Origin: Clostridium_AD sp937920395
GTDB lineage: Bacteria > Bacillota > Clostridia > Clostridiales > Clostridiaceae
Direction of reading: 5' to 3'
Length of the DNA: 64,000 bases
Assembly (NCBI GenBank): GCA_052274345.1
Contig: DAVZGP010000002.1
Location: 62,001 to 126,000, forward strand
Shown in pieces: positions 25,632 to 35,571 of the stretch; position 1 is the stretch's first letter, and each line of letters starts with the position of its first letter. The notes below the pieces were generated by a model, which did not search any database, was not told the DNA's origin, and was given only the letters and a program-made list of their open reading frames with translations. A program made the translations under genes and the position numbers.

Positions 25632-25732
25632 TATTAAGTAATATTCTATAGAAAAACGAAAATTCCTTTTTATTTTACATCATTATTAAAAAATTAAAAA
25701 TTTTTTAAATTTACTTCTTGAAATGCATTAGC

Positions 25733-25761
25733 TTGAAATAGAATAATATCTAGAGTATAAT
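25733..25761 (+). promoter_or_regulatory. Sigma-A promoter of ychF
   Basis: TTGAAA (25733-25738), a 17-bp spacer, and TATAAT (25756-25761), about 48 bp before the ychF start. Confidence 0.8.
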
Positions 25762-25809
25762 TTATAAGAACTTAATAATATTAAACGTAAGAAAGGAATG
25801 TACATATAT

Positions 25810-26907
25810 ATGAAGCTAGGAATTGTAGGTTTACCAAATGTAGGAAAAAGCACATTGTTTAATGCAATAACAAAGGCAGGCGCGGAATCTGCTAACTATC
25901 CATTTTGTACTATAGAGCCAAACGTAGGTGTTGTAAGCGTTCCAGATAAAAGATTAGATGTACTACAAGGTATTTATGATAGTAAAAAAATAATTCACAC
26001 AGCAATCGAATTTTATGACATTGCCGGCCTCGTAAAGGGAGCAAGTAAAGGAGAAGGTTTAGGTAATAAATTTCTATCTCACATAAGAGAAGTTGCATCT
26101 ATTGTTCATGTTGTAAGATGTTTTGTAGATGAAAATATCATACATGTAGATGGCACTGTTGATCCACTTCGAGATATAGACACTATTAACTTAGAACTTA
26201 TTTTTTCTGATCTTGACGTATTAGAAAGGCGACTCGAAAGATCACAAAAACTTGTTCGTTCTGGCGATAAAACAGCAAAAATGGAATATGATCTTATGGA
26301 AAGAATAAAAGAGCACCTTGAAGCAAATCTTCCAGCAAGGACTCTTGAGTTTACCGAAGAAGAAACTATTTTTGTAAACAGTCTTTTCCTAATTACTTCA
26401 AAACCAGTATTATATGCTGCAAACATTAGTGAAGATGATCTTATGTCTGGTAACACAGAAAATGATATGGTTAAAAAAGTTCAGGAATTTGCTAAAAACG
26501 AAAATTCAGAGGTAATTGTAGTTTGTGCAAGCCTTGAAGAAGAATTATCTACTTTAGATGATGATGAAAAAATGGAACTTTTAAAGGAATATGGTCTTAA
26601 TGAAACCGGACTTGATAAACTTATTCATTCAAGTTATAGATTACTTGGACTCATGAGTTTCTTAACTGCCGGTCCTCAGGAAATAAGAGCTTGGACTATA
26701 CACATTGGAACTAAAGCCCCTGCGGCGGCTGGTAAAATCCATTCTGATATAGAAAGAGGTTTTATAAGAGCAGAAATAGTTTCCTATGACAAGCTTGTTG
26801 AATGTGGTAGCGAAGCTGCTGCTAAGGAAAAAGGACAATATAGACTTGAAGGAAAAGATTATATCATGCAAGATGGTGATGTAGTAAACTTTAGATTTAA
26901 CGTATAA
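25810..26907 (+). CDS. ychF: Redox-regulated ATPase/GTPase YchF (OLA1 type)
   Basis: A 365-residue Obg-family P-loop protein preferring ATP, bound to ribosomes and implicated in stress responses. G1 GLPNVGKST at 6-14, DIAGLVKGASKGEGLGN (G3) and NISE, the NxxE form of G4 seen in YchF, are present, then a coiled-coil insertion and a C-terminal TGS-like domain ending DGDVVNFRFNV. The frame opens at 25798, but that ATG touches the ribosome-binding site and homologues begin MKLGIVGLPN, so ATG 25810 is chosen. It is divergent from mraZ and ends at a bidirectional terminator. Confidence 0.95.
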   Translation: MKLGIVGLPNVGKSTLFNAITKAGAESANYPFCTIEPNVGVVSVPDKRLDVLQGIYDSKKIIHTAIEFYDIAGLVKGASKGEGLGNKFLSHIREVASIVHVVRCFVDENIIHVDGTVDPLRDIDTINLELIFSDLDVLERRLERSQKLVRSGDKTAKMEYDLMERIKEHLEANLPARTLEFTEEETIFVNSLFLITSKPVLYAANISEDDLMSGNTENDMVKKVQEFAKNENSEVIVVCASLEEELSTLDDDEKMELLKEYGLNETGLDKLIHSSYRLLGLMSFLTAGPQEIRAWTIHIGTKAPAAAGKIHSDIERGFIRAEIVSYDKLVECGSEAAAKEKGQYRLEGKDYIMQDGDVVNFRFNV

Positions 26908-26915
26908 AAAATATA

Positions 26916-26956
26916 AGTCACAGATACTAATAAATTAGTTTCTGTGGCTTTTTTTC
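26916..26956. terminator. Bidirectional terminator between ychF and the Lon-like gene
   Basis: AGTCACAGATACT...AGTTTCTGTGGCT hairpin with TTTTTTT on the plus strand and an A-rich left side, between convergent genes. Confidence 0.8.
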
Positions 26957-26961
26957 ATTAA

Positions 26962-29259
26962 TTATTTTCTACTACTGCTATATTTCTTTAACTCTTTGCT
27001 GATGGTTAGCATTAGGGATTCAAAGTTTTCTTCTGAGTCACCCATTAGTACTTGAATGGCATCATCTATTGAGGTCATTGTATAGATATGAAAGTTTCCA
27101 TTTTTAATTTCCTGTTCAACTTCCTCATTTAGAACCAAATCGTCTGCATTAGATAGTGGTATCAATACACCTTTATCCTTTACAGTGTCTAAGACTTTGC
27201 AGGCCGCAAAGAAACCTTCTATTTTATGATTTACTCCTCCTATAGGTTGAACTTCACCAAATTGGTTTACAGAACCTGTAAGAGCAATGTTTTGCTTTAC
27301 TGGTACTTTACTTAATGCAGAGAGCATACTTATTATTTCTGCAACTGATGCACTATCACCATCTATTTTTCCGTATATTTGTTCAAAACTCAAATGAAAA
27401 TCTACCGGTAGTCTACTAAATCCACCATTAATATTACTCATATATCCCTTCAAAATATTAATAGATTTACTATGGATGCTACCACTTAAATTACTCTCTT
27501 GCTGAACATCTATTATATTACCTGATCCTTTATAACAACAGCAAGTGATCTTTATCGGCTTACCAAAACTAAAATATCCTGTATCAATTACTGATAATCC
27601 ATTCACTTGTCCTATTTTACTATTGCTAACATCTATAAGCATTTTCTTTTCAGTATAGTGGTTTAAAATTTCCTTTTCCATAATATCTTTTGTGTACCCT
27701 ACATCAATTATATCATTTTCATTAATCTGAGTTCTATTTTCTAACTCAACCTTATTACTGGCTAAAATTAATATTTTCTTGATCTCATGTTTATCATAAT
27801 AAATTTTTTTCTTACTTTCTACCCTCTTAGACATTATCTTTGCTACTTCTCTAATAGCTCCATTTGTAATTGATTTAAAGTTATTTTCATAACACATCTT
27901 ATTAATCTCAAACACTAAAGAATTTTTTAGATTATTATCTATATTCTGCACTGGATTACATTCTGCTTTTATAGTGAAAATCTTTTTAAAGTCCTCATCA
28001 TAATTATAAAGCAAGTCATATGTCTCATAATCTCCAATAAGAATTATTTTTGTTTTGATGGATATTGGTTCTGGTTTTAAAGCATTTAAAGAAATAATCT
28101 CATAATGGTTACTTGTAGCTCCAACATCTACCTTTTGTGTTAATAAAGATTTCTTTAATTGGGAATAGGCCAAAGGGTTACTTAGTAAACTATTCATTCT
28201 AATTAGCAAACACCCTTGATTTGCTTTGAGCAAACTACCACTTTTTATAAATCCAAGGTTTGTTGTATAAACCCCTTTGTGGTTTTCATATTCTATATTA
28301 CCAATTAAATTCATTAAGTTGGGATCTTGTTCAAAAATTACTGGAGGTACTTTATTATTACTGTTATCTACAATTACATTAACAATATATTTGTATATAA
28401 TTTCATTTATTTGTTCTTCATCATCATCATAATTCAGTGAATAATTATCTATAAGTCTTGTTTCGATGGCATTGCATACTATCTCTATATACTCCACTAC
28501 AACCTCATCTTCCACAAACATATCTTTAAAGTCTTCTTTTAATTGGCTCATTTCATTTTTATAGTATATTCCCATTATTTGTTTTATTTTATCTAAGTCT
28601 TTTACTTCAAAATCTTTTAATTCTTCTAAAGTATTCTTAGCTTTTTCTTTTAACATTTTTGCCGTAGCTAAAATTTCTTCTTTCCTCACTTTATCTAAAG
28701 TATCATATTCATTCTCTGACATTTCTTTTCCTTTACTTAATGGAATAAATGTAAAACCATTATTAGTAGACTTTATATCAAAACCTCTATCCTTTGCTAT
28801 ATCTATCAGTTCACCAATAAGTTCATTCCTTTTTTTTTGAATTCCTTCTTGAATTTCCTCTTTTTCTTTATTTGATGAATTATTATAAAACTGGAATGTG
28901 CACTCTAAATACTCATCCTGCAATCCCTCAAGTATATCTTTCAACCTATTTCCACCCCCATTACTTATAATAATAGGTTTTGGAATTTTTTCATCTTCAT
29001 ATAATACATAACAAATGTCTTTTGGTTTGCTACTATTCTTAAACATATTAGCTACACATTCAGTAATATCTTTAAGGCTTTCCTTTGAAAAATCGTCTAT
29101 TAAATAAACATTAAAACCCTCTTTTTCTATACTCATTGCAGTTTTAACATTTTTTATTACATCTAAATATTGTGGCATAGAATCTAATGTTTCCCTTGCG
29201 CCCATATTTTCAATATCAAATTCATATATTATATCCTTTGGAGTTAATTCCTTACTCAT
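26962..29259 (-). CDS. Lon-like protease (LonC/LonB type) lacking a Walker A motif
   Basis: A 765-residue Lon-family peptidase. The C-terminal domain (about 560-750) has the Ser636 (DGDSAS) and Lys679 (NHKIEG) catalytic dyad. The middle (about 290-450) matches the AAA_32-type ATPase domain (GNIEYENHKG, IKSGSLLKANQGCLL). Where family members usually have GxxGxGKT after GYNIFV-type sequence, this protein has GFNVYLIDDFSKES (48-61), so ATP binding looks lost, as in the ATP-independent LonC group. It is monocistronic, convergent with ychF. Substrate and role are unknown. Confidence 0.82.
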   Translation of the reverse strand: MSKELTPKDIIYEFDIENMGARETLDSMPQYLDVIKNVKTAMSIEKEGFNVYLIDDFSKESLKDITECVANMFKNSSKPKDICYVLYEDEKIPKPIIISNGGGNRLKDILEGLQDEYLECTFQFYNNSSNKEKEEIQEGIQKKRNELIGELIDIAKDRGFDIKSTNNGFTFIPLSKGKEMSENEYDTLDKVRKEEILATAKMLKEKAKNTLEELKDFEVKDLDKIKQIMGIYYKNEMSQLKEDFKDMFVEDEVVVEYIEIVCNAIETRLIDNYSLNYDDDEEQINEIIYKYIVNVIVDNSNNKVPPVIFEQDPNLMNLIGNIEYENHKGVYTTNLGFIKSGSLLKANQGCLLIRMNSLLSNPLAYSQLKKSLLTQKVDVGATSNHYEIISLNALKPEPISIKTKIILIGDYETYDLLYNYDEDFKKIFTIKAECNPVQNIDNNLKNSLVFEINKMCYENNFKSITNGAIREVAKIMSKRVESKKKIYYDKHEIKKILILASNKVELENRTQINENDIIDVGYTKDIMEKEILNHYTEKKMLIDVSNSKIGQVNGLSVIDTGYFSFGKPIKITCCCYKGSGNIIDVQQESNLSGSIHSKSINILKGYMSNINGGFSRLPVDFHLSFEQIYGKIDGDSASVAEIISMLSALSKVPVKQNIALTGSVNQFGEVQPIGGVNHKIEGFFAACKVLDTVKDKGVLIPLSNADDLVLNEEVEQEIKNGNFHIYTMTSIDDAIQVLMGDSEENFESLMLTISKELKKYSSSRK

Positions 29260-29420
29260 ATTCCTCCTCCTTTCAATTCTTTATTCTATTAATATTCTTA
29301 AATTACACATTTGGGGACAAATATTATCATTATAGATTAATAATTTTTCTAATTTTATGACTACATATCTTTTTATATAAAAAAAGTAATATAATTTTAT
29401 AAATAGACATTTTTTAATGC

Positions 29421-29449
29421 TTGAGTTAAATAACAACTTAAGATATAAT
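29421..29449 (+). promoter_or_regulatory. Sigma-A promoter of the 29504 gene
   Basis: TTGAGT (29421-29426), a 17-bp spacer, and TATAAT (29444-29449), about 55 bp before the start. Confidence 0.7.
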
Positions 29450-29503
29450 AAGCTTATTGACTTTTTTTATTTTTTATAATTTTTATTGTAAAGGAGTAAT
29501 TTG

Positions 29504-29923
29504 ATGGGATTAAAAGAAAAATTAACCAATAGCTACACACAGTCATACTTAAAAAGATATGGTGATAGACTTACTCAGGCACAAGGTAGAGTTCTATCTG
29601 TCAAAGTAGAATCAAAGAATTATCTTAGAATATTTTATAAATTAACTGTTATAATTCTTGTAAAGGCTGATGGAAGTAAAGCGATTTCTAAGTGCATATT
29701 TAAAAAACATCGTTGGTTCAAAAAGATACACTTTATATCGGTACTTCAAGGACATTCTGTTATAATTCAAGGAATGAAAGGTAAAAAAGGTAAAGAGCAC
29801 AGAGAACAGATTCAAATTGTTAACATAAGAAATATGACTACCAAAAAAGACTTAGTTCCAACTAAGGAAGGCACCCCTGCTCCAAAGGTACAACGAGTAA
29901 GAGCTGATAAACGATTTAAGTAA
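29504..29923 (+). CDS. Small basic protein of unknown function, possible OB-fold
   Basis: A 139-residue, Lys/Arg-rich protein that I do not recognise. Alternating beta-strand-like segments (GRVLSVKVES, FYKLTVIILVKADG, HSVIIQGMKGK, QIQIVNIRNM) suggest a small beta-barrel, and the tail is basic and disordered (PKVQRVRADKRFK). Together this would fit nucleic-acid or ribosome binding, but that is inference. The frame opens at TTG 29501; ATG 29504 is seven bases after AAGGAG and is preferred. It has its own promoter and a strong terminator, so it is a single-gene unit. Confidence 0.75.
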   Translation: MGLKEKLTNSYTQSYLKRYGDRLTQAQGRVLSVKVESKNYLRIFYKLTVIILVKADGSKAISKCIFKKHRWFKKIHFISVLQGHSVIIQGMKGKKGKEHREQIQIVNIRNMTTKKDLVPTKEGTPAPKVQRVRADKRFK

Positions 29924-29977
29924 AAAATGAACTGTCTGAAAATAGAATTAAATTCTACTTTCAGACAGTTCATTTTT
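29922..29977. terminator. Bidirectional terminator after the 29504 gene
   Basis: A long stem (AATGAACTGTCTGAAA pairing with TTTCAGACAGTTCATT), flanked by AAAAAA and TTTTT, between convergent genes. Confidence 0.9.
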
Positions 29978-30041
29978 AAATTAGAATACATAACCGTTAG
30001 GTGATGAATTCCCTAGCGATTACAATACTAATAAGTGATGC

Positions 30042-32651
30042 TTAGTGTTTATTTGTTAAATATAAATACAAACTATTTATAAAAGAAATAATGCTTGAGA
30101 AAAATAAAATAATTAACCATTGTCCTAAATTAAGTGCTATAGTATGAAATACATTCTGTAAAAATGGAATGTAAACTATACTAAGTAACATAATTACTGA
30201 TATACTTACAGCCCCCAATAAGAACATATTTGTAAATGGATTAATTTCAAACAAAGAATGTTTTTCAGATCTACATTCAAATACATGTATAAGTTGAGAT
30301 AAAACTAAAGTTCCAAGAGCAAGTGTTCTACATGCCTCAATACTCATACCATAATATTTACCACCAATGAATGACAATATTGTACAAACACCTATAAGGC
30401 AGCCACGTATGATAATCTTTTCTGTAAGCCCTCTTGAAAATACACTTTCATTTTTTCCTCTAGGTTTTTCAAACATTATATCAGGATCTGCAGGATCTAC
30501 TCCTAGCGCAATAGCTGGAAGTCCATCTGTAACTAAATTTACAAATAAAATTTGAATTGGAAGAAGTGGATTCTCTAAATAAAATAAAGAAGCCAAAAAC
30601 ATGGTAAGTACCTCTCCCAAATTACACGATAATAAATATCTTATAAATTTTCTAATGTTATTATAAATAACACGTCCTTCTTCAACTGCAGAAACAATAG
30701 TTGCAAAATTGTCATCGAGTAATATCATAGATGCTGCCTCTTTAGTTACATCTGTACCTGATATGCCCATAGCTATTCCGATATCCGCCTCTTTTATAGC
30801 TGGAGCATCATTAACCCCATCACCGGTCATTGCTACAATATGGTTTTTATGCTTAAATGCCTTAACTATCCTTAATTTGTGTTTAGGACTTACTCTTGCA
30901 AATATCTTAAAGTTATCAATATTCTTATCTAATTCTTTATCACTTAGTTTATCTAGTTCATCTCCAGTTATAACTTCCTCTGGATATTTACAAATATCTA
31001 AATCTTTTCCTATTGCATAAGCTGTATTTTTATGATCCCCTGTTATCATTACAGGCCTTATACCTGCAATCTTGCACTTTATAACCGCGTCCCTTACTTC
31101 TTTCCTTGGAGGATCAATTATCCCTGCTACGCCTATGAAAATTAAATTACTTTCCAAATTATCATCTCTTGTAATCCCTGTCACCTTATAGGCACATGCC
31201 ATACATCTTAAAGCTTTGTTTGACATAGACTCCACAGATCTCAATAGTTTATTTTTATAAACGGGAAGCATTGGCTGTATAAATCCATCAATTAATATAT
31301 AATTACACTTTTCTATAACCCGTTCCGGAGCACCCTTTACATAACAAACCTCTCTATCCTCTTCTTTAACAATAACAGACATAATTTTTCTTGTTGAATT
31401 AAATGCTATTTCATATACTCGTCTTGCTTTGTTTAAAAATTCCTGCAACTCTTTAGGATTATAAAAAAAGCCTTTAATCAATGCTGTTTCTGTTGGATCA
31501 CCAAATAAACACTTTTCAATATTTCTACCACTGAAATCATAATTACAATCATTACAGTATGTATAGGCTTTTTTCATCATTAAATTCATCGGAATTTTGT
31601 CATTATCAATATTGTAAATCTTACCATCAAAATATAATGCTTTTACTGTCATATTATTTTCAGTAAGCGTTCCTGTTTTATCAGTACATATTACAGACGT
31701 ACAACCCAAAGTTTCAACGGCTGGTAATTTTCTAACTAGAGCGTTCCTTTTAAGCATTCTAGATACACCAAGGGCCAAAGCGACTGTAACTATAGCAGTC
31801 AATCCTTCAGGGATTGCGGCAACCGCAAGACTTACTCCAAGTAAAAACATTTCATACTTGTCTTGTCCACGCCAAATTCCCATAAGAGATACAACCACGC
31901 AAATTATTATACAAAGTATAACTAATATTTTGCCAAGATGTGCCAAACGGTCTTTTAATGGTGACCTCTCATTATCTATACTATGAAGCATATCTGCTAT
32001 TTTTCCCATTTCCGTACTCATACCAGTTGCAATAACTTTTGCTTTTGCTTTTCCAGTAAGAATTATTGTTCCCATATAAATGGTATTTTCCTTAGAACTT
32101 GCACTTTTAGATACACCAGCTGACTCTCCAGTAAGTAAGGATTCATCAAGCATGACATTATTACATAACGTCAAAATACAATCTGCAGGTATCCTATCGC
32201 CACTTTCTAAAATCACAAGATCTCCTGGCACTAGATATATTGCATTTATTACTGAAATCCCGCCATTTCTAACTACTTTAGCTGTTGGTGCTGCGAGCTT
32301 ACTAAGTGCCTCTAAAGACTTCTCTGTTTTAAACTCTTGAATAAAGCCTAAAATTCCATTCATTATAACTATTATCAATATAGTTATTGCATCTGCTTTT
32401 TCGCCCATAAGTCCCGAAAGCACTGTTGCTACAATTAATATCCAAGTAATAAAATCATTAAATTGGGAAATAAATATTTGAAGAGCTGATATCTTTTTTT
32501 TACTTTCTAATTTATTAAATCCATACTTTTTAAGCCTACTCTCTGCATCTGCATTTGTTAACCCCTTCGATGAGGTAACACTATCATAACCAAGTCCGCT
32601 TGACTTATTTTTATCCTTAGCATTGTTATTTGACATTCGTTCATTAAACAC
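30042..32651 (-). CDS. Calcium-transporting P-type ATPase (P2A type)
   Basis: An 869-residue P-type ATPase pumping cations, most likely Ca2+, out of the cytoplasm. TGES (174-177) is the actuator loop, PEGL (281-284) the M4 ion site, Asp324 in ICTDKTGTLT the phosphorylated residue, and TGDGVNDAPA the hinge. An N-terminal cation-ATPase domain and a C-terminal six-helix region are present, giving about ten membrane helices. The start is GTG, seven bases after GGGGG. It looks monocistronic. Ca2+ specificity is inferred from overall similarity to the YloB/PMR1 group. Confidence 0.9.
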   Translation of the reverse strand: MFNERMSNNNAKDKNKSSGLGYDSVTSSKGLTNADAESRLKKYGFNKLESKKKISALQIFISQFNDFITWILIVATVLSGLMGEKADAITILIIVIMNGILGFIQEFKTEKSLEALSKLAAPTAKVVRNGGISVINAIYLVPGDLVILESGDRIPADCILTLCNNVMLDESLLTGESAGVSKSASSKENTIYMGTIILTGKAKAKVIATGMSTEMGKIADMLHSIDNERSPLKDRLAHLGKILVILCIIICVVVSLMGIWRGQDKYEMFLLGVSLAVAAIPEGLTAIVTVALALGVSRMLKRNALVRKLPAVETLGCTSVICTDKTGTLTENNMTVKALYFDGKIYNIDNDKIPMNLMMKKAYTYCNDCNYDFSGRNIEKCLFGDPTETALIKGFFYNPKELQEFLNKARRVYEIAFNSTRKIMSVIVKEEDREVCYVKGAPERVIEKCNYILIDGFIQPMLPVYKNKLLRSVESMSNKALRCMACAYKVTGITRDDNLESNLIFIGVAGIIDPPRKEVRDAVIKCKIAGIRPVMITGDHKNTAYAIGKDLDICKYPEEVITGDELDKLSDKELDKNIDNFKIFARVSPKHKLRIVKAFKHKNHIVAMTGDGVNDAPAIKEADIGIAMGISGTDVTKEAASMILLDDNFATIVSAVEEGRVIYNNIRKFIRYLLSCNLGEVLTMFLASLFYLENPLLPIQILFVNLVTDGLPAIALGVDPADPDIMFEKPRGKNESVFSRGLTEKIIIRGCLIGVCTILSFIGGKYYGMSIEACRTLALGTLVLSQLIHVFECRSEKHSLFEINPFTNMFLLGAVSISVIMLLSIVYIPFLQNVFHTIALNLGQWLIILFFSSIISFINSLYLYLTNKH

Positions 32652-32816
32652 TTATATTCCCCCTTACGCCTCTTTAATATAGATAACATATTTTAATTGT
32701 TATCTTCCATATGCAATTATCTTGTTATTTTAAGATGACTACATTTCTATAATTTTTATTCTTTACTACTATATGTGCTTACTTTCCTACATATGAAAAG
32801 AATATATGGTTTTTTC

Positions 32817-32845
32817 TTTACAATATGTAAGTTTGAATATAAAAT
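32817..32845 (+). promoter_or_regulatory. Sigma-A promoter of ppaC
   Basis: TTTACA (32817-32822), a 17-bp spacer, and TAAAAT (32840-32845). A palindrome, GCAGATAATAA...TTATTATCTGC (about 32879-32907), lies between it and the ribosome-binding site and could be an operator or a 5' stabilising hairpin. Confidence 0.65.
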
Positions 32846-32932
32846 AATATTATCAATAAATATTAGTTAAAACGACACGCAGATAATAATTAGTATTATT
32901 ATCTGCCATAGGAAAAGACAAGGAGGATATAC

Positions 32933-34576
32933 GTGAAAAACATTATTTATATTACTGGTCACAAAAATCCAGATACAGATTCTATTTGTTCTGCTATTGC
33001 ATATTCAGAGTTTAAAAATAAAACTGGTAAAGTTACTGCAATTCCAATAAGGCTTGGTGAAACAAATCCTGAAACAAAATTTATTCTTAAATATTTTGCT
33101 GTACCTGAACCTAAACTTATAACTACAGTTAAAACACAAATTTCTGATTTAGATATTGATGTTGTAGCTCCAATTTCACCAGATATTTCTTTAAAAATGG
33201 CTTGGTCTATTATGAAGAAAAAGAATGTTAAAACACTACCTGTAATAGATGAAAATGAACAATTAGCTGGTGTAGCTTCAGTTTCAAATCTTGCTTCAAA
33301 CTATTTAGATATTTGGGACAATTCAATTCTTGCAAAGAGTAATACACCACTTGAAAACATTTTAGATACTCTATCCGCTAAATGTTTATACAAGCCAGAG
33401 ACGCCCTTTAAAATAACGGGTAAAATAATTGTAGCTGCTATGCAGCCTGATAGCACAAAAACAGTAATTGAAGCTGGAGATATTGCCCTATGTGGTGATA
33501 GAGAAGATTCACAGTGCTTAATAATTAGTTCTAAAGCATCACTTATAATTATTACAGGTAATCATACTCCAACAGAAGAGGTTCTTGAGCTTGCAAAAAC
33601 TAATGGGTGTACAGTTATATTAACACCATATGACACTTTTACAGCTTCTAGGCTTATAACTCAAAGCATCCCTATAGATTATGTTATGACTAGAAAAAAT
33701 CTTGTTACTTTTAATACAGATGATTTTATTGATGAGATAAAATACACTATGCTTGAGACTAGATATAGAAGTTATCCAGTTCTTGATGAAAATAATAAAG
33801 TTGTTGGCAGTATTTCAAGATTTCACTTAATATCTGAAAATAAAAAAAAGGTTATACTTGTAGATCATAATGAAAAAACTCAATCAGTACTTGGCCTTGA
33901 AGATGCTGAAATATTAGAAATAATAGATCATCATAGAATTGCAGATGTTCAAACTGGTCAACCTATATATTTTAGAAATGAACCAGTGGGAAGTACTTCA
34001 ACAATAATAGCAACAATATTCTTTGAAAATGGAATTAGACCATCGAAAAGTGTTGCAGGAATTTTATGTGCAGCCATTATTTCCGATACATTACTTTTAA
34101 AATCGCCTACTTCAACAATCGTTGACGATTTAACTTTAAAAAGATTAGCTCAAATTGCTGATTTAAACATAGAAGCGTTTGCTAAAGAAATGTTTAAAGC
34201 TGGTACATCTCTTGACGGTAAAACAGCTGAAGAAATTTTCTACCAAGATTTTAAAGTTTTTACTCTTAGTGGTTTTAAAGTAGGAGTATCCCAAGTTGGT
34301 ACAATGTATATTGAAGGATTCGATCTAATCAAAAATGACATGATAGATTTAATGAATAAAAAAGCAAAAGAAAGTGGTTTCAACTTGATTATATTAATGT
34401 TAACCGATATATTAAATGGCGGTTCAGTATTAATAGCTGCAGGAGAACACAAAGACATTGTTTCAAAAGCTTTTAATATTACATTAACTGATAGCGGTAT
34501 ATATATACCTGGTCTTGTTTCAAGAAAAAAACAAGTTATACCACCTATTACAGTTGCTCTAAGTAAAATAAAATAA
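32933..34576 (+). CDS. ppaC: Manganese-dependent inorganic pyrophosphatase with CBS and DRTGG domains
   Basis: A 547-residue family II pyrophosphatase hydrolysing PPi, with a regulatory insert. The DHH domain begins GHKNPDTDS (His10, Asp14, Asp16 bind Mn) and continues after the insert with the DHNEKTQS and EIIDHHRIAD motifs. The C-terminal DHHA2 domain carries SRKKQVIPP. The insert (about 70-300) has two CBS motifs around a DRTGG-type domain, the layout of clostridial enzymes controlled by AMP/ADP (inhibition) and ATP or Ap4A (activation). The start is GTG after AAGGAGG. It is a single gene with its own promoter and terminator. Confidence 0.95.
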   Translation: MKNIIYITGHKNPDTDSICSAIAYSEFKNKTGKVTAIPIRLGETNPETKFILKYFAVPEPKLITTVKTQISDLDIDVVAPISPDISLKMAWSIMKKKNVKTLPVIDENEQLAGVASVSNLASNYLDIWDNSILAKSNTPLENILDTLSAKCLYKPETPFKITGKIIVAAMQPDSTKTVIEAGDIALCGDREDSQCLIISSKASLIIITGNHTPTEEVLELAKTNGCTVILTPYDTFTASRLITQSIPIDYVMTRKNLVTFNTDDFIDEIKYTMLETRYRSYPVLDENNKVVGSISRFHLISENKKKVILVDHNEKTQSVLGLEDAEILEIIDHHRIADVQTGQPIYFRNEPVGSTSTIIATIFFENGIRPSKSVAGILCAAIISDTLLLKSPTSTIVDDLTLKRLAQIADLNIEAFAKEMFKAGTSLDGKTAEEIFYQDFKVFTLSGFKVGVSQVGTMYIEGFDLIKNDMIDLMNKKAKESGFNLIILMLTDILNGGSVLIAAGEHKDIVSKAFNITLTDSGIYIPGLVSRKKQVIPPITVALSKIK

Positions 34577-34595
34577 AATTTAAGATTATTTAAAT

Positions 34596-34645
34596 AAAAA
34601 ACAAAGCAAAGCATTTATTACAAAATATTTGCTTTGTTTTTTATT
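34596..34645. terminator. Bidirectional terminator after ppaC
   Basis: AAAACAAAGCAAA pairs with TTTGCTTTGTTTT, followed by TTATTTATT. It lies between convergent ppaC and the 34666 gene. Confidence 0.8.
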
Positions 34646-34665
34646 TATTATAATTTATTAATACC

Positions 34666-35427
34666 CTATAATTGTTGTAAAACAAAAAAAACTATAAAAA
34701 GTAGGAAACATATAGAATAACTTATGCTTAAATAGTCCTTGATGCATACGTTATCAATTTTATTATTATAGGAACCATAAGACTTTAGATAATGCATATT
34801 GTTACCATTATGATAAGAATAAAAATTAACTGATTCTATAAATGCAGCCAAAATATCAACATTAAGGAGAGGTACTATAAAAAGATTACTAATATAATCC
34901 CCTTTAAATTTTATCTTTAAATTTCGATTTCTAAACACATAAATTATATATAAAAAAGCTTCTGCTATTATTGATGGTATTATAATAGCTATAGACATAA
35001 CAAAGCCTATTATATTAAAATCCTTATCAGAACTTAAATTGTATAGTATCATAAACACAATTGCTGCACCATTACCAAATATTATAATGAGAAACAAAGG
35101 TGTTATAAATCCACAGATAAGAGCGCTAGATATAGTAGATATTGTGTCATAAAAATGTTTTTTGTAATTACTTTTTAAATTTTTTCTCTCTGTATTACTA
35201 ATATCTATTACTATAAAAGCTGTAATAGCATTATATAATTGGTTGTTTTTTATAAAAACAAGCCCCAAATACATAACAAATATAAGACATAAATATAAAA
35301 ATTGCACTATATATATGTTTTTGATTTTATTCCTTGATTTTATATTAATAAAATTAAATACCTTTTGTCTATCCAATCTCCACAGTAATATGCTAAATAA
35401 ACAACCAATTATATATCCACTCCCCAT
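34666..35427 (-). CDS. Polytopic membrane protein of unknown function
   Basis: About 253 residues and unrecognised. It has five or six hydrophobic segments (about 3-18, 40-75, 105-135, 140-165, 180-205 and the C-terminus), a Lys/Asn-rich loop near 85-100 and no motif that I can name. ATG 35427 lies six bases after GGAGG; the frame extends to a GTG at 35433. It stands alone between ppaC and the flagellar operon, with a very AT-rich composition. It could be lineage-specific. Confidence 0.65.
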   Translation of the reverse strand: MGSGYIIGCLFSILLWRLDRQKVFNFINIKSRNKIKNIYIVQFLYLCLIFVMYLGLVFIKNNQLYNAITAFIVIDISNTERKNLKSNYKKHFYDTISTISSALICGFITPLFLIIIFGNGAAIVFMILYNLSSDKDFNIIGFVMSIAIIIPSIIAEAFLYIIYVFRNRNLKIKFKGDYISNLFIVPLLNVDILAAFIESVNFYSYHNGNNMHYLKSYGSYNNKIDNVCIKDYLSISYSICFLLFIVFFVLQQL

Positions 35428-35571
35428 GATCACCCTCCTAAATCATATTATTATGTGCTTTACTAATAATATATGAGTGTTTCTCCTTAATTAAAACTAT
35501 TTTTATTATTATTTCAAAAAACAAAAGACACACTAACAAAAGTATGTCTAACTTAGACTTAATAAAATAAA

